Below, piece by piece: positions 50,201 to 62,144 of a stretch of DNA of 64,000 nt. The notes under the pieces are model-generated. The model worked only from the letters and a program-made list of their open reading frames with translations, made no database searches and was not told where the DNA came from. The stretch's first letter is position 1, and every line of letters begins with the position of its first letter. Position numbers and translations under genes: made by a program. This DNA is from Pseudoscleropodium purum (lineage: Eukaryota; Streptophyta; Bryopsida; Hypnales; Brachytheciaceae): positions 16,244,001 to 16,308,000 of the forward strand of contig OZ017797.1 of NCBI GenBank assembly GCA_963969395.1, written 5' to 3'.

Positions 50201-50602
50201 AATAAATGATGGAATTGATCGGGTGGAGCTCAGGAGGGTAGTAACGATGGTTTGGGCCATAATTTCTTGCATTTTGCAAGTGTACTTGCACATCTGTGCG
50301 TATCCTCTTCACGCATTAGTGGATTGGTGGATTGGTGGATTGGTGGAAGGGAGGGTCTCGAACTGGGACGAAACGATCCTCCTGCATCCGCATAAGTTAT
50401 TTCTACACTAAGTCCTCTTTATCTGCATTCTTTTTACGTATTTGCTAATGATTGGTTGCATTTGTTGCAGGAGGTAATCCAAACATACACAACAGTGCAG
50501 CCAGCAGCTAGTTACGTTCAGGAAGCTGTGTACCGTGCACCTGTTCCTTCACCAACAGCTCAGCCAGCCGGTGCCACCGTTTACTATGGGAGCTACTACT
50601 GA
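44266..50602 (+). CDS. PRP39: Pre-mRNA-processing factor 39 (PRP39), HAT-repeat U1 snRNP protein
   Basis: Helps the U1 snRNP recognise 5' splice sites, including alternative ones. Coding exons: 44266-44482, 45052-45149, 45518-45747, 46498-46665, 46928-47315, 47455-47598, 47737-47889, 48072-48188, 48327-48407, 48884-49036, 49673-50095, 50471-50602; total 2304 nt, 767 residues, all GT-AG, frame kept throughout. The body is a series of half-a-TPR (HAT) repeats: [20 protein letters not shown] (about 112-131), [34 protein letters not shown] (about 200) and [18 protein letters not shown] (about 330-347) are hallmarks. An acidic/alanine-rich insert (about 255-300) interrupts the repeats, as in plant homologues. 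The last 150 residues are rich in Q, Y, A and P, typical of the plant form. The MGDQ start opens the conserved frame; no in-frame upstream ATG competes. Confidence 0.93.
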
Positions 50603-51107
50603 GAAGAACGAAGTCTTGGTACGCTAGTGAATCGAACTTGAAGTTCTGTATTCATTTATGAATCGTAATCTAAAAATACTTACCCTTTATCAAGGAGCAT
50701 AGTTAAATTTATTTAGTCGTCGATTTGTAAAACGGTTGCTCCAAATCAGCTTATGGAAAGATATCACCCTGTTATCTCTAATTGACTTTGTTGCGAATGA
50801 TTGCACTGTGTTTCATAGCTACAATTGCATGTTGGGAAATTCCCAACATGGAAAGGTTGGCACAATTTTTGAACTACAGATATGGTACTGGGATTTTCAC
50901 ATGTGAGTTGAACTCTTTGAGCTGAGAAGCGTGAAACTCACTAATGTCAAATCTTGATAGAATGCAATAATTCTGTTTCAAAGTGAGCTTCACATTAATA
51001 ATTATAATAAAAAACTGAAAACTGAAAACGATGTTAGATTATGGTGAAATGAAACAGCTTGTGAGGTCAGTTGTTTTGGTAATTATTTTGATAAAATAAC
51101 TGAATAC
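50603..51107. other. Region downstream of PRP39
   Basis: Likely 3' untranslated region followed by AT-rich DNA. Contains the small perfect palindrome GTTGGGAAATTCCCAAC (50831-50847). No further gene is seen. Confidence 0.45.
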
Positions 51108-51344
51108 TACCTCCGTCCTGAAATGATTGGCTACTTTGAATGCCTTTTGTAAGGTTGTTTTGAGTAACTCAAAATAAACTTCCTTGTGGCTAATCTTATT
51201 TAGGTTGTAATGCAATGTTCTTCATTGATTCTAGTGATTACAATTAGGAACCTTTCTTAGTCATGTTTTTCATAATATGATCAATGAAATTGACTCAAAA
51301 AAAGACCAACAAAATTGTGGACATTCATTTTGGGATGGAGGGAG
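51108..51344. mobile_element. Stowaway MITE, 237 bp
   Basis: Ends CTACCTCCGTCCTGAAATGA and CATTTTGGGATGGAGGGAG are the classic Stowaway terminus (CTCCCTCCGTCCC) with few changes; TA on both flanks. No coding sequence. Confidence 0.85.
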
Positions 51345-51378
51345 TACTTCAGTTGTCACATTGATGCACCTCATGTAA

Positions 51379-52017
51379 GCTCTGAATTCTCAAGGCTCCA
51401 TATTTGGGTGTCTGACCAAACTTAGATTTTAAATAAAATCATCAAATATTATTATTTTTAATATTTTATTTTTCAATTGAATTTCCTAAAAGTCTATTTT
51501 AAGCATCAAAAATCCAATTTTTAAAAAAAAAATATGTATATGATTTTTCTGTGTATTTATCGCATATCTTGATTTTCTAGTGTTAAGGGTTTTTAGAAAT
51601 GAGCCTCAAACATTGGATCATGGAGAAAAAATCACATTGGAAATTTATTTTAAGAAATTGTAGATTGTGTAGATTTTGAGAAGTTAGCATTGAATTGGTT
51701 ATTGTTTTGCATGTTGTATATTTTGATTTTCTAAATTATTTCAAGTTTTGTGGATTTAATTTGTTGCCTACCCTCACTTATTTTGGGCTTATTGTGGCAA
51801 AACTTTTGCTCCCAAGAATTGATTGAAATAAAAATTAAATTTTCAAAAAGCAAATAATTTTCATATCTTAAAAAAAATTCAAAAATTCTTGCCAAAAATT
51901 GAGATCATAGGTATTTACCCAAAACTTTAAGACTCTTCTAAAGGGATCCTTGAGACTTTAGGAAATGAAGAAAACTTAAAGAAATTCAAAATAGACCTTC
52001 CAATAGGTTTTTAGGGA
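51379..52017. mobile_element. TTAA-type MITE, 639 bp (M12), inverse of M2
   Basis: The left part corresponds to the complement of the M2 right half, and the length is nearly equal (639 versus 636). The right end is TTTTTAGGGA followed by TTAA (52018-52021). The left flank is GTAA, a changed copy. Confidence 0.65.
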
Positions 52018-52327
52018 TTAAAATATTTTATAACATTCTTGATCATGAAGGTTGAGGTGATCTTTTTATGGGGTGTCTTTTATGTAGTGGCACCAAGGTG
52101 GAAGTACCTAAAAGAACTTTCTCAAAAAATGAATTTCAACAATTCATAAGATATTCTTTTATATTTTGAACATAAATTTTTTCCCTAAAATTTATGATTT
52201 TCAATTGCCAATGTATTAATATTAGTTTCATGTGTTGATTCCTCATTGAAATATGAAGAATTCCATAAGTAGATTGTAATAGGCACTTCCATATAATAAA
52301 TGAAAATAGTTTTAGAAAGGGATTTAA

Positions 52328-53217
52328 CCACTAAAAAACCAAGTTACATTTTTTGGCAACATAGAAATTTTAGGCAAGTGTGTGTGATTGAAGATTCCTA
52401 TATTTTTCATCCAAATTTTAATTGAAGGTGTAGACAAAAAATATTCTTCATGTATACTAAATTTTAGGACATTTGGAAATATGAGTAAAAAATTATGGCC
52501 TAATATGTAGTTTTAGGGACAATATAGGTAGATTTGAAAAAAATCATTTTTTTCAAAAATCTAGATTTAAAATTGGTTTCTTAAATCTTTATATATGTAG
52601 AAAGCTTTGAATCAATTCATTAGTTTGTGAGCAATTATGGATTCTCTACTCCAAAATAAAGCTTGAAGTCTTTTATTGAACTCAATTTTTTAATTTTTTG
52701 GGGAAAAAAAAAAAAAAATACTAGGTGAAGATTGTTTATTATAACATTACAACCATTGGGATTGTAATTCTTCAATTCCATACCTAAATTCTAAACAATT
52801 TAGTATTTTGAATCATTTTCTACATTTTTCTACTTCCTATTTTTTTCCTATATATTGCACAATTTCAAATGATCTAAAATTCTTCAAGCATGTAGCCATC
52901 ATCCCTTGAGAAATGAATCCGAAAAAGTACCACCATTTTGAAAAAAATTTCATACAAATGTGATCTTATAAAGTGCAGCTACTTGGTTTTTTTTGTAGGG
53001 ACCAAAAGATGATTTTTGTCACTTTAAATGCTAATATCTTGCAATCTACACGGTGGAGATTTCTGAAATTTTTTCCATATCTTTTCAAACTAGTAGACTA
53101 GAAGATCCTACGATTGCATATGTCCAAAAATGTTTCTTTTCTAAAATATGAAACTTGTACAAGAAATGGTAGTTTTGGAGTGTTCTTGGCAAAAACATAG
53201 TCAAGGAACTTTAGGAA
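52328..53217. mobile_element. TTAA-flanked MITE, 890 bp (M9)
   Basis: Ends CCACTAAAAAACC and GGAACTTTAGGAA, flanked by TTAA (52324-52327, 53218-53221). It aligns with M1 (7478-8403) over its whole length, including the AAAATTATGGCCTAATATGTAG block. Non-coding. Confidence 0.75.
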
Positions 53218-53221
53218 TTAA

Positions 53222-56200
53222 GGAAAAGATCAATTCAAGAGTGTCAACAATTTCAATAAATTTCAATATTAATAGTTCAAAATTATTCAACATTGTTTTA
53301 AGCCATAAAGGAACCTATATTAATTTTGGACAATGGACATGCTTTCTAAAGAGCATATTTTCCATCCTATCAAAATCAAAATTGGATATTATTGTTCAAT
53401 TGTTATTATTTTTGAATTGTATTAATGAAATCTTGATTAGTAGTATTGTCTCTATAGTCTTTTGTAACTTTTAAAGCAAATCTTAATATGAAAAGATACT
53501 TATAACTTTAAAATTTTTGAAATTTCATAACTAGCAAGTTAATCACTAAATGCCTAAGGGTTATGACCAAAAAAATGTCTTATAAATAAGTCATAAAATG
53601 TATAAATTTCATAAATTTTAAAAATTTGCATCAAAATGAACAATGTTAATCTTTAAATGTCCAATACACCATATTTTGGTGTTGATAAAACTTTGAGGTT
53701 GAATAAAATCTTACCCAATTACTATTTAACTACCTTTTTTTTAATGTAAAAGCCCTTCAAAGACTATTTTAAGCATAAAAAATTCTAAAAAAATGTATAT
53801 AATTATGATATTCAAGTTTTTGTGCAAGGATTTGTTGGAAATCCTCATTTCCAAGTGTTAAAGGCTTTTTTAAATGAGCCTTATATACAATGGCTCTAAT
53901 AAATATTTATATACTTCAAGACATGTTGTAACACAAGTAACATTTATATAAAATGATTTTTTTTTCAATAATTAATTATTTTTAAGAGTTTAAGAGTTTA
54001 ATCAAATTTTTTAGTGATTTTTTTATACAAGTAATTTTTTCAAGATTCTTTAATAAGAAGAATGAGAATACTTTTGGGAATTTATTGGTAAAAATTTCAC
54101 AAATTTTGAATTTTTATTGAATGAAGTATTGTTGACTAAAATATGATTCCAAATATTTACATTTCTTATAATTCACTCAAAAAATCTCTAAAAAAAATTT
54201 AAAAAATAATACATACATGTGTCTTTATATGTACTTTTTTTAAGTGATCTTTATTTATACTTTTGGATAATCTTTGGAGAAAAATTATAAAAATCATAAA
54301 TATTTAGAGTCATATTTTAGTTAGTAATATTTCACTCAATAAAATTTTAAAATTTGTGAAATTTTTACTTGAATTAAAAAAAATCTTATTACACCTATTA
54401 AAGAATTTTGAAAAGAATTACTTGTATTATAAATTTTTTCCTCTAATAAATTTTCTTAAATTCTATAAAATTAAAAAATTATTAAAACAATTAAAAATTG
54501 ATTTTATGCAAGTATGTTATTTGTACTAGAACATATCTATATTTGTTGAAAATCTCTAATTATTCAAGTAGCTATGGCAAATTTTATAAGTGTAAGAAAC
54601 AATTTGAGAGCTATTGTATACTAAAGCTTTAAAAAATTTACATTAGAATTTCATTAAGAAAATTGTGCAATAGATTTTGAAAAGCTATAAATTGATTGTG
54701 ATTATACATGTTATGTCATTTAACTTCATATTCCTTTTAACTTCATATTCCCTATACTTTACAATAGGGAGAAGGCAATGATTATTTTAGGTTATATACT
54801 TAGAATTGTGTTATAAACATATTTTAGGCTTGTTTCAGTTTTGCAATATCATTTTAGATATTGTGCATGTTATAGGCTTTAGGCATTTCTAGATTTGTTT
54901 TGACTTTCTAGGTTTTTATTTGCTTCAATTTTCTTTGAATTTATTGCATGCTATCAAGTATTGCATGGTGTTCTATAGTTGATGGGATTTATGTGCAACA
55001 TTGTGTTGTTCACCTTTTTTTATCTAAATTTCATGTTTCTAGGTCATGTATTGTGTTTTTGTCTTTACTCTTTGTATTTGACTTTTTTTACTATGTTTTT
55101 TTACTATGTTTTTTGGGCATGAATATGGATGTGACTTGTGTATTATATCAATTTTCAGTAATAGTATCAACTTTCCCATACCCATCTAGTATGAATTTTG
55201 TGATATGATGATAAAAAATAATATTGTAACAATAATATTTTTTTGAAGTACCATGGTTGATAATAATTCAACCTTAGAGGTTTCAATTTTTCATTAATTG
55301 AAGTGCATTTTACAATATCTTATGCATCAACTAAATGAAGAAGTAATAATTTTTTGTACTGGTACATGATGTTTAATTTGAATCCCCAAGTAGTGGTTCT
55401 AAATGCATTTGTTTGCAATTTCATGAAGTCTATTTGAACTATGGAAGTGGAAGTATAAGAAGAGCAACAATTTATTTTGCCATTCTAAGTATTTGAATGT
55501 ACATATGAGGTTCTAGATTGGAATAAGAGCATGAAAATTTTAGCTTTTTGCACAACTTGGAGCTTTGATAATATGTGCTCATTATTTCAATGCAATTAAT
55601 TGTTTTAGTATTCATTGCTTTAAAATTCCCATAGTTTCTTCATGTGCTATCTTTAATCAATGCATGGAATGATTTAAACTTACAATGTTTAGTAATCTTT
55701 GTTGTTTCAATATCTAGCTTCATGTGAGCTTCAATTTGAAGCTACTTAATTGTCTTATTTAGATTATGTCAATTCAAAGAATTTTGCAAGTGTCAAGGCT
55801 ATGAATCTAGTATGAAATTAGTCTACTTGTGAGAGCTAGTGATTACTAAAGTTGAAAGATAGGAATACTTGCAAAGTAACTATGGATAGTCTATTATTGA
55901 GCAAAGAATTTATGTTAATTGATGATGACCTATTGCATGGTTATGAAGATGACTTGATTGCAAGTGATTTCATTTGAAAAATTCCAACTACAAAAATCAA
56001 TATTGATGCACATATATTCTTCCATCCGTGATCTTGTCATCAACTTAGTTGAAGAAAGAGATATATTGTAGCAATCACTTTCTACTTTATTGCTTGAGAA
56101 CCAAAGGAAGTGGAGCCTTTTCCACCAAAATAATTTCACGTGGGCATCCTACAAACCTATAGATGAAGACTAAATTGGAGTGTACATCAATTCATTGAAG

Positions 56201-56340
56201 CTACAACTGATGCAAAGCATTGTTTGTCATCTAATCTTGACAATTTCCAACTCACATTTTAGTAAGGCTATACAATTCAATACACCTCCATTCATGGGTT
56301 ATCTTTTTTGGTAAGAAAATGCCCTATCAATAGAGTGATA
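53222..56340. other. AT-rich intergenic DNA, one partial MITE
   Basis: TTAA (53539-53542) followed by TCACTAAATGCC looks like a TTAA-MITE left end. Sequence to about 53900 is related to M2/M12, but the right end was not found. Short frames (53148-53474, 54948-55208) are not recognisable. Confidence 0.45.
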
Positions 56341-56351
56341 TTAAACAACAA

Positions 56352-57060
56352 TTGTTTCTAATGAATCTAGTGTTACTCATTGTAAATGGATATATTCCTT
56401 TGGTGATGTGTGACAATTCAAGGCAACTTAGGCTCGTAGATCAATTTTCTGTTAAGAAGGTCCTTGATGAGAGTTCACATTCCACATATGCTTTCAAAAA
56501 CCATAGAGTTATATGTCTGACCTTCTATATCTATATGTGCCATTGCAAGCATTAAATTTGATTTATGAATGTTAAAAACAAGGTATTATACATTTGTATT
56601 CATTGTAAACTACATTGATAGTACATAAATGCCTTGTCATATTTGTGTGGAACTTTTCAAGACTCCCAATACCTCTAAAGCTATATTTACTGAGATTGCC
56701 ATTCTTCTTATAAAACAATTCTATTTATTAGACAAGGTAATTGCATGCATCATAGATGAAGGGAATAACTATCAATTGTCCATAGTAGCAGGTTGTTCTT
56801 TGATGAATGTCATACCATATGCAAGAATGTACTAGGAACATGTCATGAGTAAAATTTGTTAGCTTACTACTATAGAAGAGAAGGTATGCCAACAAATGAA
56901 AGAAGTGTTTATCAAAGGCATTCAAGTGACTTTGCAAGAAAACAATCACTTAGACTAGAAATTTGGAATGGGACACATTGAATGGAAAAAGCTTAATTCT
57001 TGATGGGCTTCCTCCTTGATTTTTGAAAACACCTACAAAAATAAGATTTGCTTCTAAAAA
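56352..57060 (+). pseudogene. hAT-superfamily transposase relic (plant DUF659-like)
   Basis: Successive decayed frames carry, in the right order, motifs of plant hAT transposases: LVLLIVNGYIPL near 56367, LLDKVIACIIDEGNN near 56730, HVMSKIC near 56838, EEKVCQQMKEV, then FLKTPTKIRFASK near 57020. At least four in-frame stops and one frameshift separate them, and the DDE-flanking and C-terminal dimerisation parts are missing. It is a fragment without transposase function. Confidence 0.65.
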
Positions 57061-57708
57061 TATGTATTCACTTAACTTTTTTTTTTTCTATTTTTATTTT
57101 GAATATTTTCATATGCCTTGGGACTTTTCAGAGAAACTTTCAAGTGATTCACTTAGTGTCCTTAAGGAATATTTTGAATATAATGAAATCAAGTAATTAA
57201 TCATGTTATTGCAAATGGAAAAAATCACTATTAACCAAATATTATTTAAATTGTAATATTCCAAAAGTATTCAATTGTATTCTTGAAACATGATTGGAAT
57301 AGACATAGAAGTGTGAATTGATGGTTTTAATACTCTTTCAAGGATTCTATTGAATGTAAGAGTTAATACAAGTAATAGACAATGTACTTTTTAAATTGGA
57401 AGAGAACATTACCATATTGGTGATTTTCATTAATTAACTATATTTCAATCAAGTTTGTCTCAAAGATTCATTGAAACATTGAATTGATCAAGTGAGTCTC
57501 ATCGATCAATGAAAATTATGTGCTCAACAAGATCATTTTGTTCCAAAAGATTTTTTAGTATCCAATTGCAATTAGTAACATTTGTAACCAATGACAAAGC
57601 TTACAATTACAAGCTCCAATCTCAGGAAGTCTAACATGAACAGTCGCCAAGGTAGTAACCAAAACACTTAATCTAGTTGTCTAGCACTATGTGTTGAATT
57701 TGTCTTAA

Positions 57709-57888
57709 TTTTAGGTGACAAGTTTGATTTTTTTAAACAGATTTTAGGTGATGTCCAATGCAACAAACCCATGTTTTTATGTCAACAAAATATTCAAAAT
57801 AATATTAATGTTGACAAAAAAATATGAGTTTGTTGCACTAAACATCACCTAGAATTTGTTTAAGAAAATTAAGACTCGTCACCTAAAA
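57709..57888. mobile_element. Foldback (long hairpin) MITE, about 180 bp
   Basis: TTTTAGGTGACAAGTTT at the left and its inverse (CTCGTCACCTAAAA) at the right bound two arms of about 75 bp. They pair with a few mismatches around an AT-rich loop near 57785-57815. No coding sequence; the flanks show no clear duplication. Confidence 0.75.
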
Positions 57889-58035
57889 CATAGATTTCTT
57901 ATAATGGTTGCTTTTTGATGTGTTGGTGGTTGTGATGATAATTTCAATGAAATTAAAGTGCAAAAATAACAATTGTGCAATGATATCATCAAATTTGTTG
58001 TGCAGCAACTCAACTAGTGAATTGGAGATTTTATA

Positions 58036-58038
<3 letters not shown>

Positions 58039-58114
<76 letters not shown>
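58039..58114. repeat. (AT)38 microsatellite
   Basis: 76 bp of uninterrupted AT; frames crossing it (YIYIYI) are artefacts. Confidence 0.95.
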
Positions 58115-58116
<2 letters not shown>

Positions 58117-59600
58117 CTAGCATAGCTAGAAAGGTGCTTGAATCCTATTTGGAATTTGGAAAAAAATTCTATAGAAGCAAAATTCACAAGATACTGGCAC
58201 TTATATTGAACTCTTGATATAAGGGCTTGCAATGTTCACATGCGTATGTTGGTGGATTAGTTGCTTAGAAACATGTGCAAGAATGCAATTGTGAAGTGAT
58301 TATTCCATTTCTCATGAAGATGAAGGCACAATTGATTCTAATTGTCTTTGTTGAGCATCTTGAAATTGTCAAAAATGGCCAAGATTCATTATATGAAGCA
58401 GTAGCTTCTTTTGAAGAGACCACACAAATTGCTCTTATATAAGACTATTAACTTTGTTTTGGGGGCTTGTAGTACATGTCAATGAAGCTTCACAACCTTT
58501 GTCATAGTAGAAGACAAAAAAATCTAATTTTTCAACAATTAGATGTTTTGCAAGGGAAATGTCGGCAATCTCTAGTTCTTACATTGAATTGAGTGCATCT
58601 TTATTTAGGCAAGGATCTTAACAACTTTTTGTTGAAATCATATGAGTGTAACCAATTTGAATTTCTTCATTATGATTTATAAAAATTGGCTAAGCCCAAT
58701 GCACGTGTTGGAAGCTAGTCTTTTGCAAACAACAAACTCTAAGAGTTCTTCTCAACAAAGATTGAGCTCCTCAATGACAATGAAGAAGAAATTGAAGAAG
58801 TTGGAATTTTTGAACTTTCAAAGTAGCATTTACTTTTTCTTCTCTAATTCCATAGCCATTTTTGTTTTTAGGCTACTTTTTATTGACACTTGCTACCCAT
58901 TTTCTATTTGTAAACAATATTATAGACAATGTCATCTATTTTATTCATTTTATTTTCTTTGATCATAAAATGATACCATTGTGCATATTAAATTTCTATG
59001 CATATCCTAGAGGTCCACCCTTATATATATTGGTGAAGATACTGAATATAGAATACCAATTTTTTGTCTCTTGAAATAATTTTCAATAATTTTCAAATCC
59101 AATACCCTGTAGGAACTCCAAACCAATACTTGAAACCAATACTTGACTAGTATGTTGCAAGTTTTTTTAGGTGATTTGTCATCAATTTGCACCAAAATAA
59201 TGAACCTTGCACCAAGCCCTTGGAACAAAATCATACTTAAAGGGTAGAAAATCACTAAAAAACTTCAAATAAAAAAAATCTTACATAAAATTGCAAGATG
59301 GTGGATGAAAGTAGAATCATGAATATTTGAAATGTGCTAACGTGATATTTTCTATCCATTATGTGGATGAATGTTGTAATTTAAATCACCACTATACATT
59401 TTGTATTGCCACTATGGCATTTTGAAAAAAGAATCCGTGGTATGTTGCAAACTCGACCCACGCCCAACACTGGTACAGACTCTAGATTCAAGGAAGAAAA
59501 AAACAGATGAAAATCATCCATTATTCCTCCCTTGACTATACTATAGCCGAAACGCTTAAAATGAGAGTGGACTTTCTCTTCGTTTCACAGCCAATGAGTC
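58115..59600. other. AT-rich intergenic DNA upstream of fibrillarin
   Basis: No gene, RNA or matched repeat was found. Short frames at 58642-58962 and 59007-59255 are uninformative. Confidence 0.45.
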
Positions 59601-59661
59601 GAACGCTTAGTTAAGCCCTAAAAATGCAATTCCACTGACACCCTCCCCAAATCTTGACCTA

Positions 59662-59675
59662 AAACCCTAAACCCT
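59662..59675 (+). promoter_or_regulatory. Fibrillarin promoter telobox
   Basis: AAACCCTAAACCCT lies about 220 bp before the ATG. Teloboxes near the transcription start are typical of plant ribosome-biogenesis and translation genes. No TGGGCT element was found close by. Confidence 0.65.
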
Positions 59676-59697
59676 CTCCGACCCTCTGCTTTCCATT

Positions 59698-59860
59698 CTC
59701 TTTGAAGTTTGCGTTGGCAAAGCTCGGACGCGCGCTGCAACACTCTGGTTTCCGTTCTCTTTGGAGTTTGCATTTGCAAGGCTCGGACGCGCGCTGCGAC
59801 ACTCTGCTTTCCCAACTCTTTGGTGTTTGGATTTGCAAGGCCCGGACGCGCGCGCATTGT
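59698..59860 (+). repeat. 59-bp tandem repeat in the fibrillarin 5' leader
   Basis: Three units start at 59698, 59757 and 59816 (CTCTTTGrAGTTTGC...GCTCGGACGCGCGCTGC...), the third partial; a half unit precedes them. The units are about 85-90% alike and CpG-rich, in contrast to the surrounding DNA. They probably lie in the promoter or 5' untranslated region. Confidence 0.85.
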
Positions 59861-59892
59861 GCCTTGTGGTGTGTGTCGAAAATTGTGTAATC

Positions 59893-60858
59893 ATGAGGCC
59901 TCCATTGACGAGAGGAGGGGGAGGCTTCCGAGGTGGAAGAGGCGATGGCGGAGGTCGTGGAGGCGGCCGTGGCTTCGGAGGAGGGCGCGGAGGCGGCCGA
60001 GGCGGTGACAGAGGAGGCTTCGGAGGAGGACGCGGGGCAAGCCGAGGCCGAGGAGGCGATAGAGGCGGACGAGGAGGTCGCGGAGGTGGCCGAGGCGGAG
60101 GCCGAGGCGGCGGCATGAAGGGAGGCGCCAAGGTGATCATCGAGCCTCATCGACACGAGGGCGTGTTCGTCGCCAAGGCGAAGGAAGACGCACTGGTGAC
60201 GAAGAATCTGGTGCCCGGGGAGAGCGTGTACGGCGAGAAGCGCATTTCGGTGGAAAACGAGGACGGGACGAAGACAGAGTACCGTGTGTGGAACCCGTTC
60301 AGGTCGAAGCTTGCGGCGGCCATCTTGGGCGGCGTGGACAACATCTGGATTAAGCCGGGCGCTCACGTTCTGTACCTTGGAGCTGCTTCTGGCACGACGG
60401 TTTCTCATGTTTCCGATTTGGTTGGTCCTTCTGGCATTGTTTACGCCGTGGAATTTTCTCACCGCAGTGGTCGCGACCTTGTGAACATGGCGAAGAAGAG
60501 GACGAACGTGATCCCGATCATCGAGGACGCGCGGCATCCGATGAAGTACCGTATGTTGGTGGGTATGGTGGACGTGATTTTCGCTGATGTGGCTCAGCCT
60601 GACCAGGCTCGTATTGTTGCTATCAATGCTCACAATTTTTTGAAGAACGGTGGTCACTTCGTGATTTCCATCAAGGCGAACTGCATCGACTCGACTGTTC
60701 CTGCTGAAGCTGTGTTCGCGTCTGAGGTGAAGAAGCTTCAGAAGGAGCAGTTCAAGCCGGCTGAGCAAGTGACTTTGGAGCCTTTCGAGCGCGACCATGC
60801 TTGTGTGGTTGGCAGTTACCGTGCTCCTAAGAAAGCGAAGCCGGCCGCTGGATCGTAG
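59893..60858 (+). CDS. FIB: Fibrillarin, rRNA 2'-O-methyltransferase (intronless)
   Basis: Methyltransferase of box C/D snoRNPs; methylates rRNA 2'-hydroxyls in the nucleolus and histone H2A glutamine in some eukaryotes. 321 residues: a glycine-arginine-rich domain (about 7-74), then the fibrillarin core with ESVYGEKR (110-117), [14 protein letters not shown] (132-145), SAM-binding motif [13 protein letters not shown] (160-172), ADVAQPDQ (231-238) and SIKANCID (259-266). The full core is present, without stops or frameshifts. ATG 59893 is chosen because the GAR domain follows it directly; the frame is open further upstream but has no ATG. A single exon contrasts with multi-exon fibrillarin genes of flowering plants, so it may be a retrogene or an ancestral intron-poor form. 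High GC and an own telobox promoter suggest an active gene. Confidence 0.96.
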   Translation: MRPPLTRGGGGFRGGRGDGGGRGGGRGFGGGRGGGRGGDRGGFGGGRGASRGRGGDRGGRGGRGGGRGGGRGGGMKGGAKVIIEPHRHEGVFVAKAKEDALVTKNLVPGESVYGEKRISVENEDGTKTEYRVWNPFRSKLAAAILGGVDNIWIKPGAHVLYLGAASGTTVSHVSDLVGPSGIVYAVEFSHRSGRDLVNMAKKRTNVIPIIEDARHPMKYRMLVGMVDVIFADVAQPDQARIVAINAHNFLKNGGHFVISIKANCIDSTVPAEAVFASEVKKLQKEQFKPAEQVTLEPFERDHACVVGSYRAPKKAKPAAGS

Positions 60859-62144
60859 TTTATAGTTTTGTAGTTTTTTTTTTGATAAATTAGGTTTTAG
60901 AGTAGCCCTGATTCACGATTTTGCAATGGAACCTGAATTTTGACTTCTCGAAGTAGAGAATGACCAGTTGGAAAATCTGTAGAATTGTGAGAATGCGCCG
61001 ATTTCCCGTGGACTTGAGGCGCTTGACAGTTTGCACCATGCGGTTCGCTGAAATCAGCGTGTAGGTTAACCTTTAACTCCCACTCTGTATTTGGGGTCTT
61101 GGACCTCGTCTTGGGAATCTTTTGTTCGTGACTGAATTGTGAAAATCTGATGATTCCACCTCAAAATTGGATCAGGGACGTTGGAGAACAATTGGGATGA
61201 TATGATCCTTTTGCAGTGACCCAAGATTAGCACCCCCGATTTCAACTCTGTTCCTAAAAGTAACTCGTCTTTCCTAATATACAGTCTCTGATTATGAGAT
61301 CGTAGTGTCATGTTTTGTTTAGTTAGTGTTTGAGCAGAGAGTGATTATAACAGATGAATATGCTTGATTCGGGCCTCCACATTATTTGGGTAGTATTTCT
61401 GGCTCACCGATTGAGTAAGTTTCAGCTCTAGTGGAATGTGTTCACATTGATGCGGAGGTAATTTTCATAATTTCATGCGGGCTTGGATTTGGTAACACCC
61501 TTGAAGCCGCAACTAATGTGTGGGTTCACCGTGTCGTTTTGGAGCAAACCATCTACCTCTTGTTGTTTGACATTCCACTGAAGCCTATTCTATTTTTCGA
61601 AGCTCCTTCCATTTTCAAAGCAACAGGTTTGTCAAGGACTAGAGAAAGACCGTGATTGTTCTCGGTCAAGCTTCACAACAGCAATTTACTGCTAGAAATC
61701 TTATATGTATGAATCGGATATAACCTGCTTTTGCCCTCTTCCTTTGCCGTTGTCTATCAACGTGGGGCTCTACATCAAATACTGTAGAGGCTCAAATGCA
61801 ACACAAGGCGCAGTGATTCCTATCGGGGTGATTGGGAAGCGCATGGCGCTCAACAATGAGAATTGAGAAACATTTCCTTCCAGTTATTTTGTCAATTGGC
61901 AAAGGATCATTCAATACCTTATCCCTGTAAAGATGGGCTGGTCTCCAAAGAAATCATCATTTTCTAATACCATGGGAATCGATTGCTTAAAAAATAGAAA
62001 AATATTCATTGGAAGTCAAACTCTTGTAAAAGATGTTCCCTTCTCACAACAAAACTCCAAGGATGAATAGTTACACTTCTGTCCTATACAAGAGAATTCT
62101 TTGTCATCAGACACATAGTGTTTGCGGCAGCATTACAAGGTTTA
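60859..62144. other. Fibrillarin 3' region and intergenic DNA
   Basis: Begins with the probable 3' untranslated region. 61925-62110 repeats 19980-20160 (TTTTCTAATA..GTGGGAAT and GATGTTCCCTTyTCACAACA blocks). A 74-codon frame at 61431-61655 has no recognisable features. Confidence 0.45.

Noticed and set aside
58014..58232. Frames encoding YIYIYI on both strands
   Set aside because: They cross the (AT)38 microsatellite.
59698..59860. CRISPR-like repeats
   Set aside because: Units are contiguous without spacers and lie in a nuclear plant gene leader.
59667..60140. Proline-rich frame opposite the GAR domain
   Set aside because: A by-product of GGN repeats read on the other strand.
59659..60798. 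379-codon open frame on the strand opposite fibrillarin
   Set aside because: It is the mirror of a GC-rich coding sequence with few stops in any frame; composition (S/A/T-rich) and lack of any domain mark it as a shadow.
61431..61655. 74-codon frame downstream of fibrillarin as a small gene
   Set aside because: No recognisable motif, neighbour or codon signal; expected by chance in this GC range.
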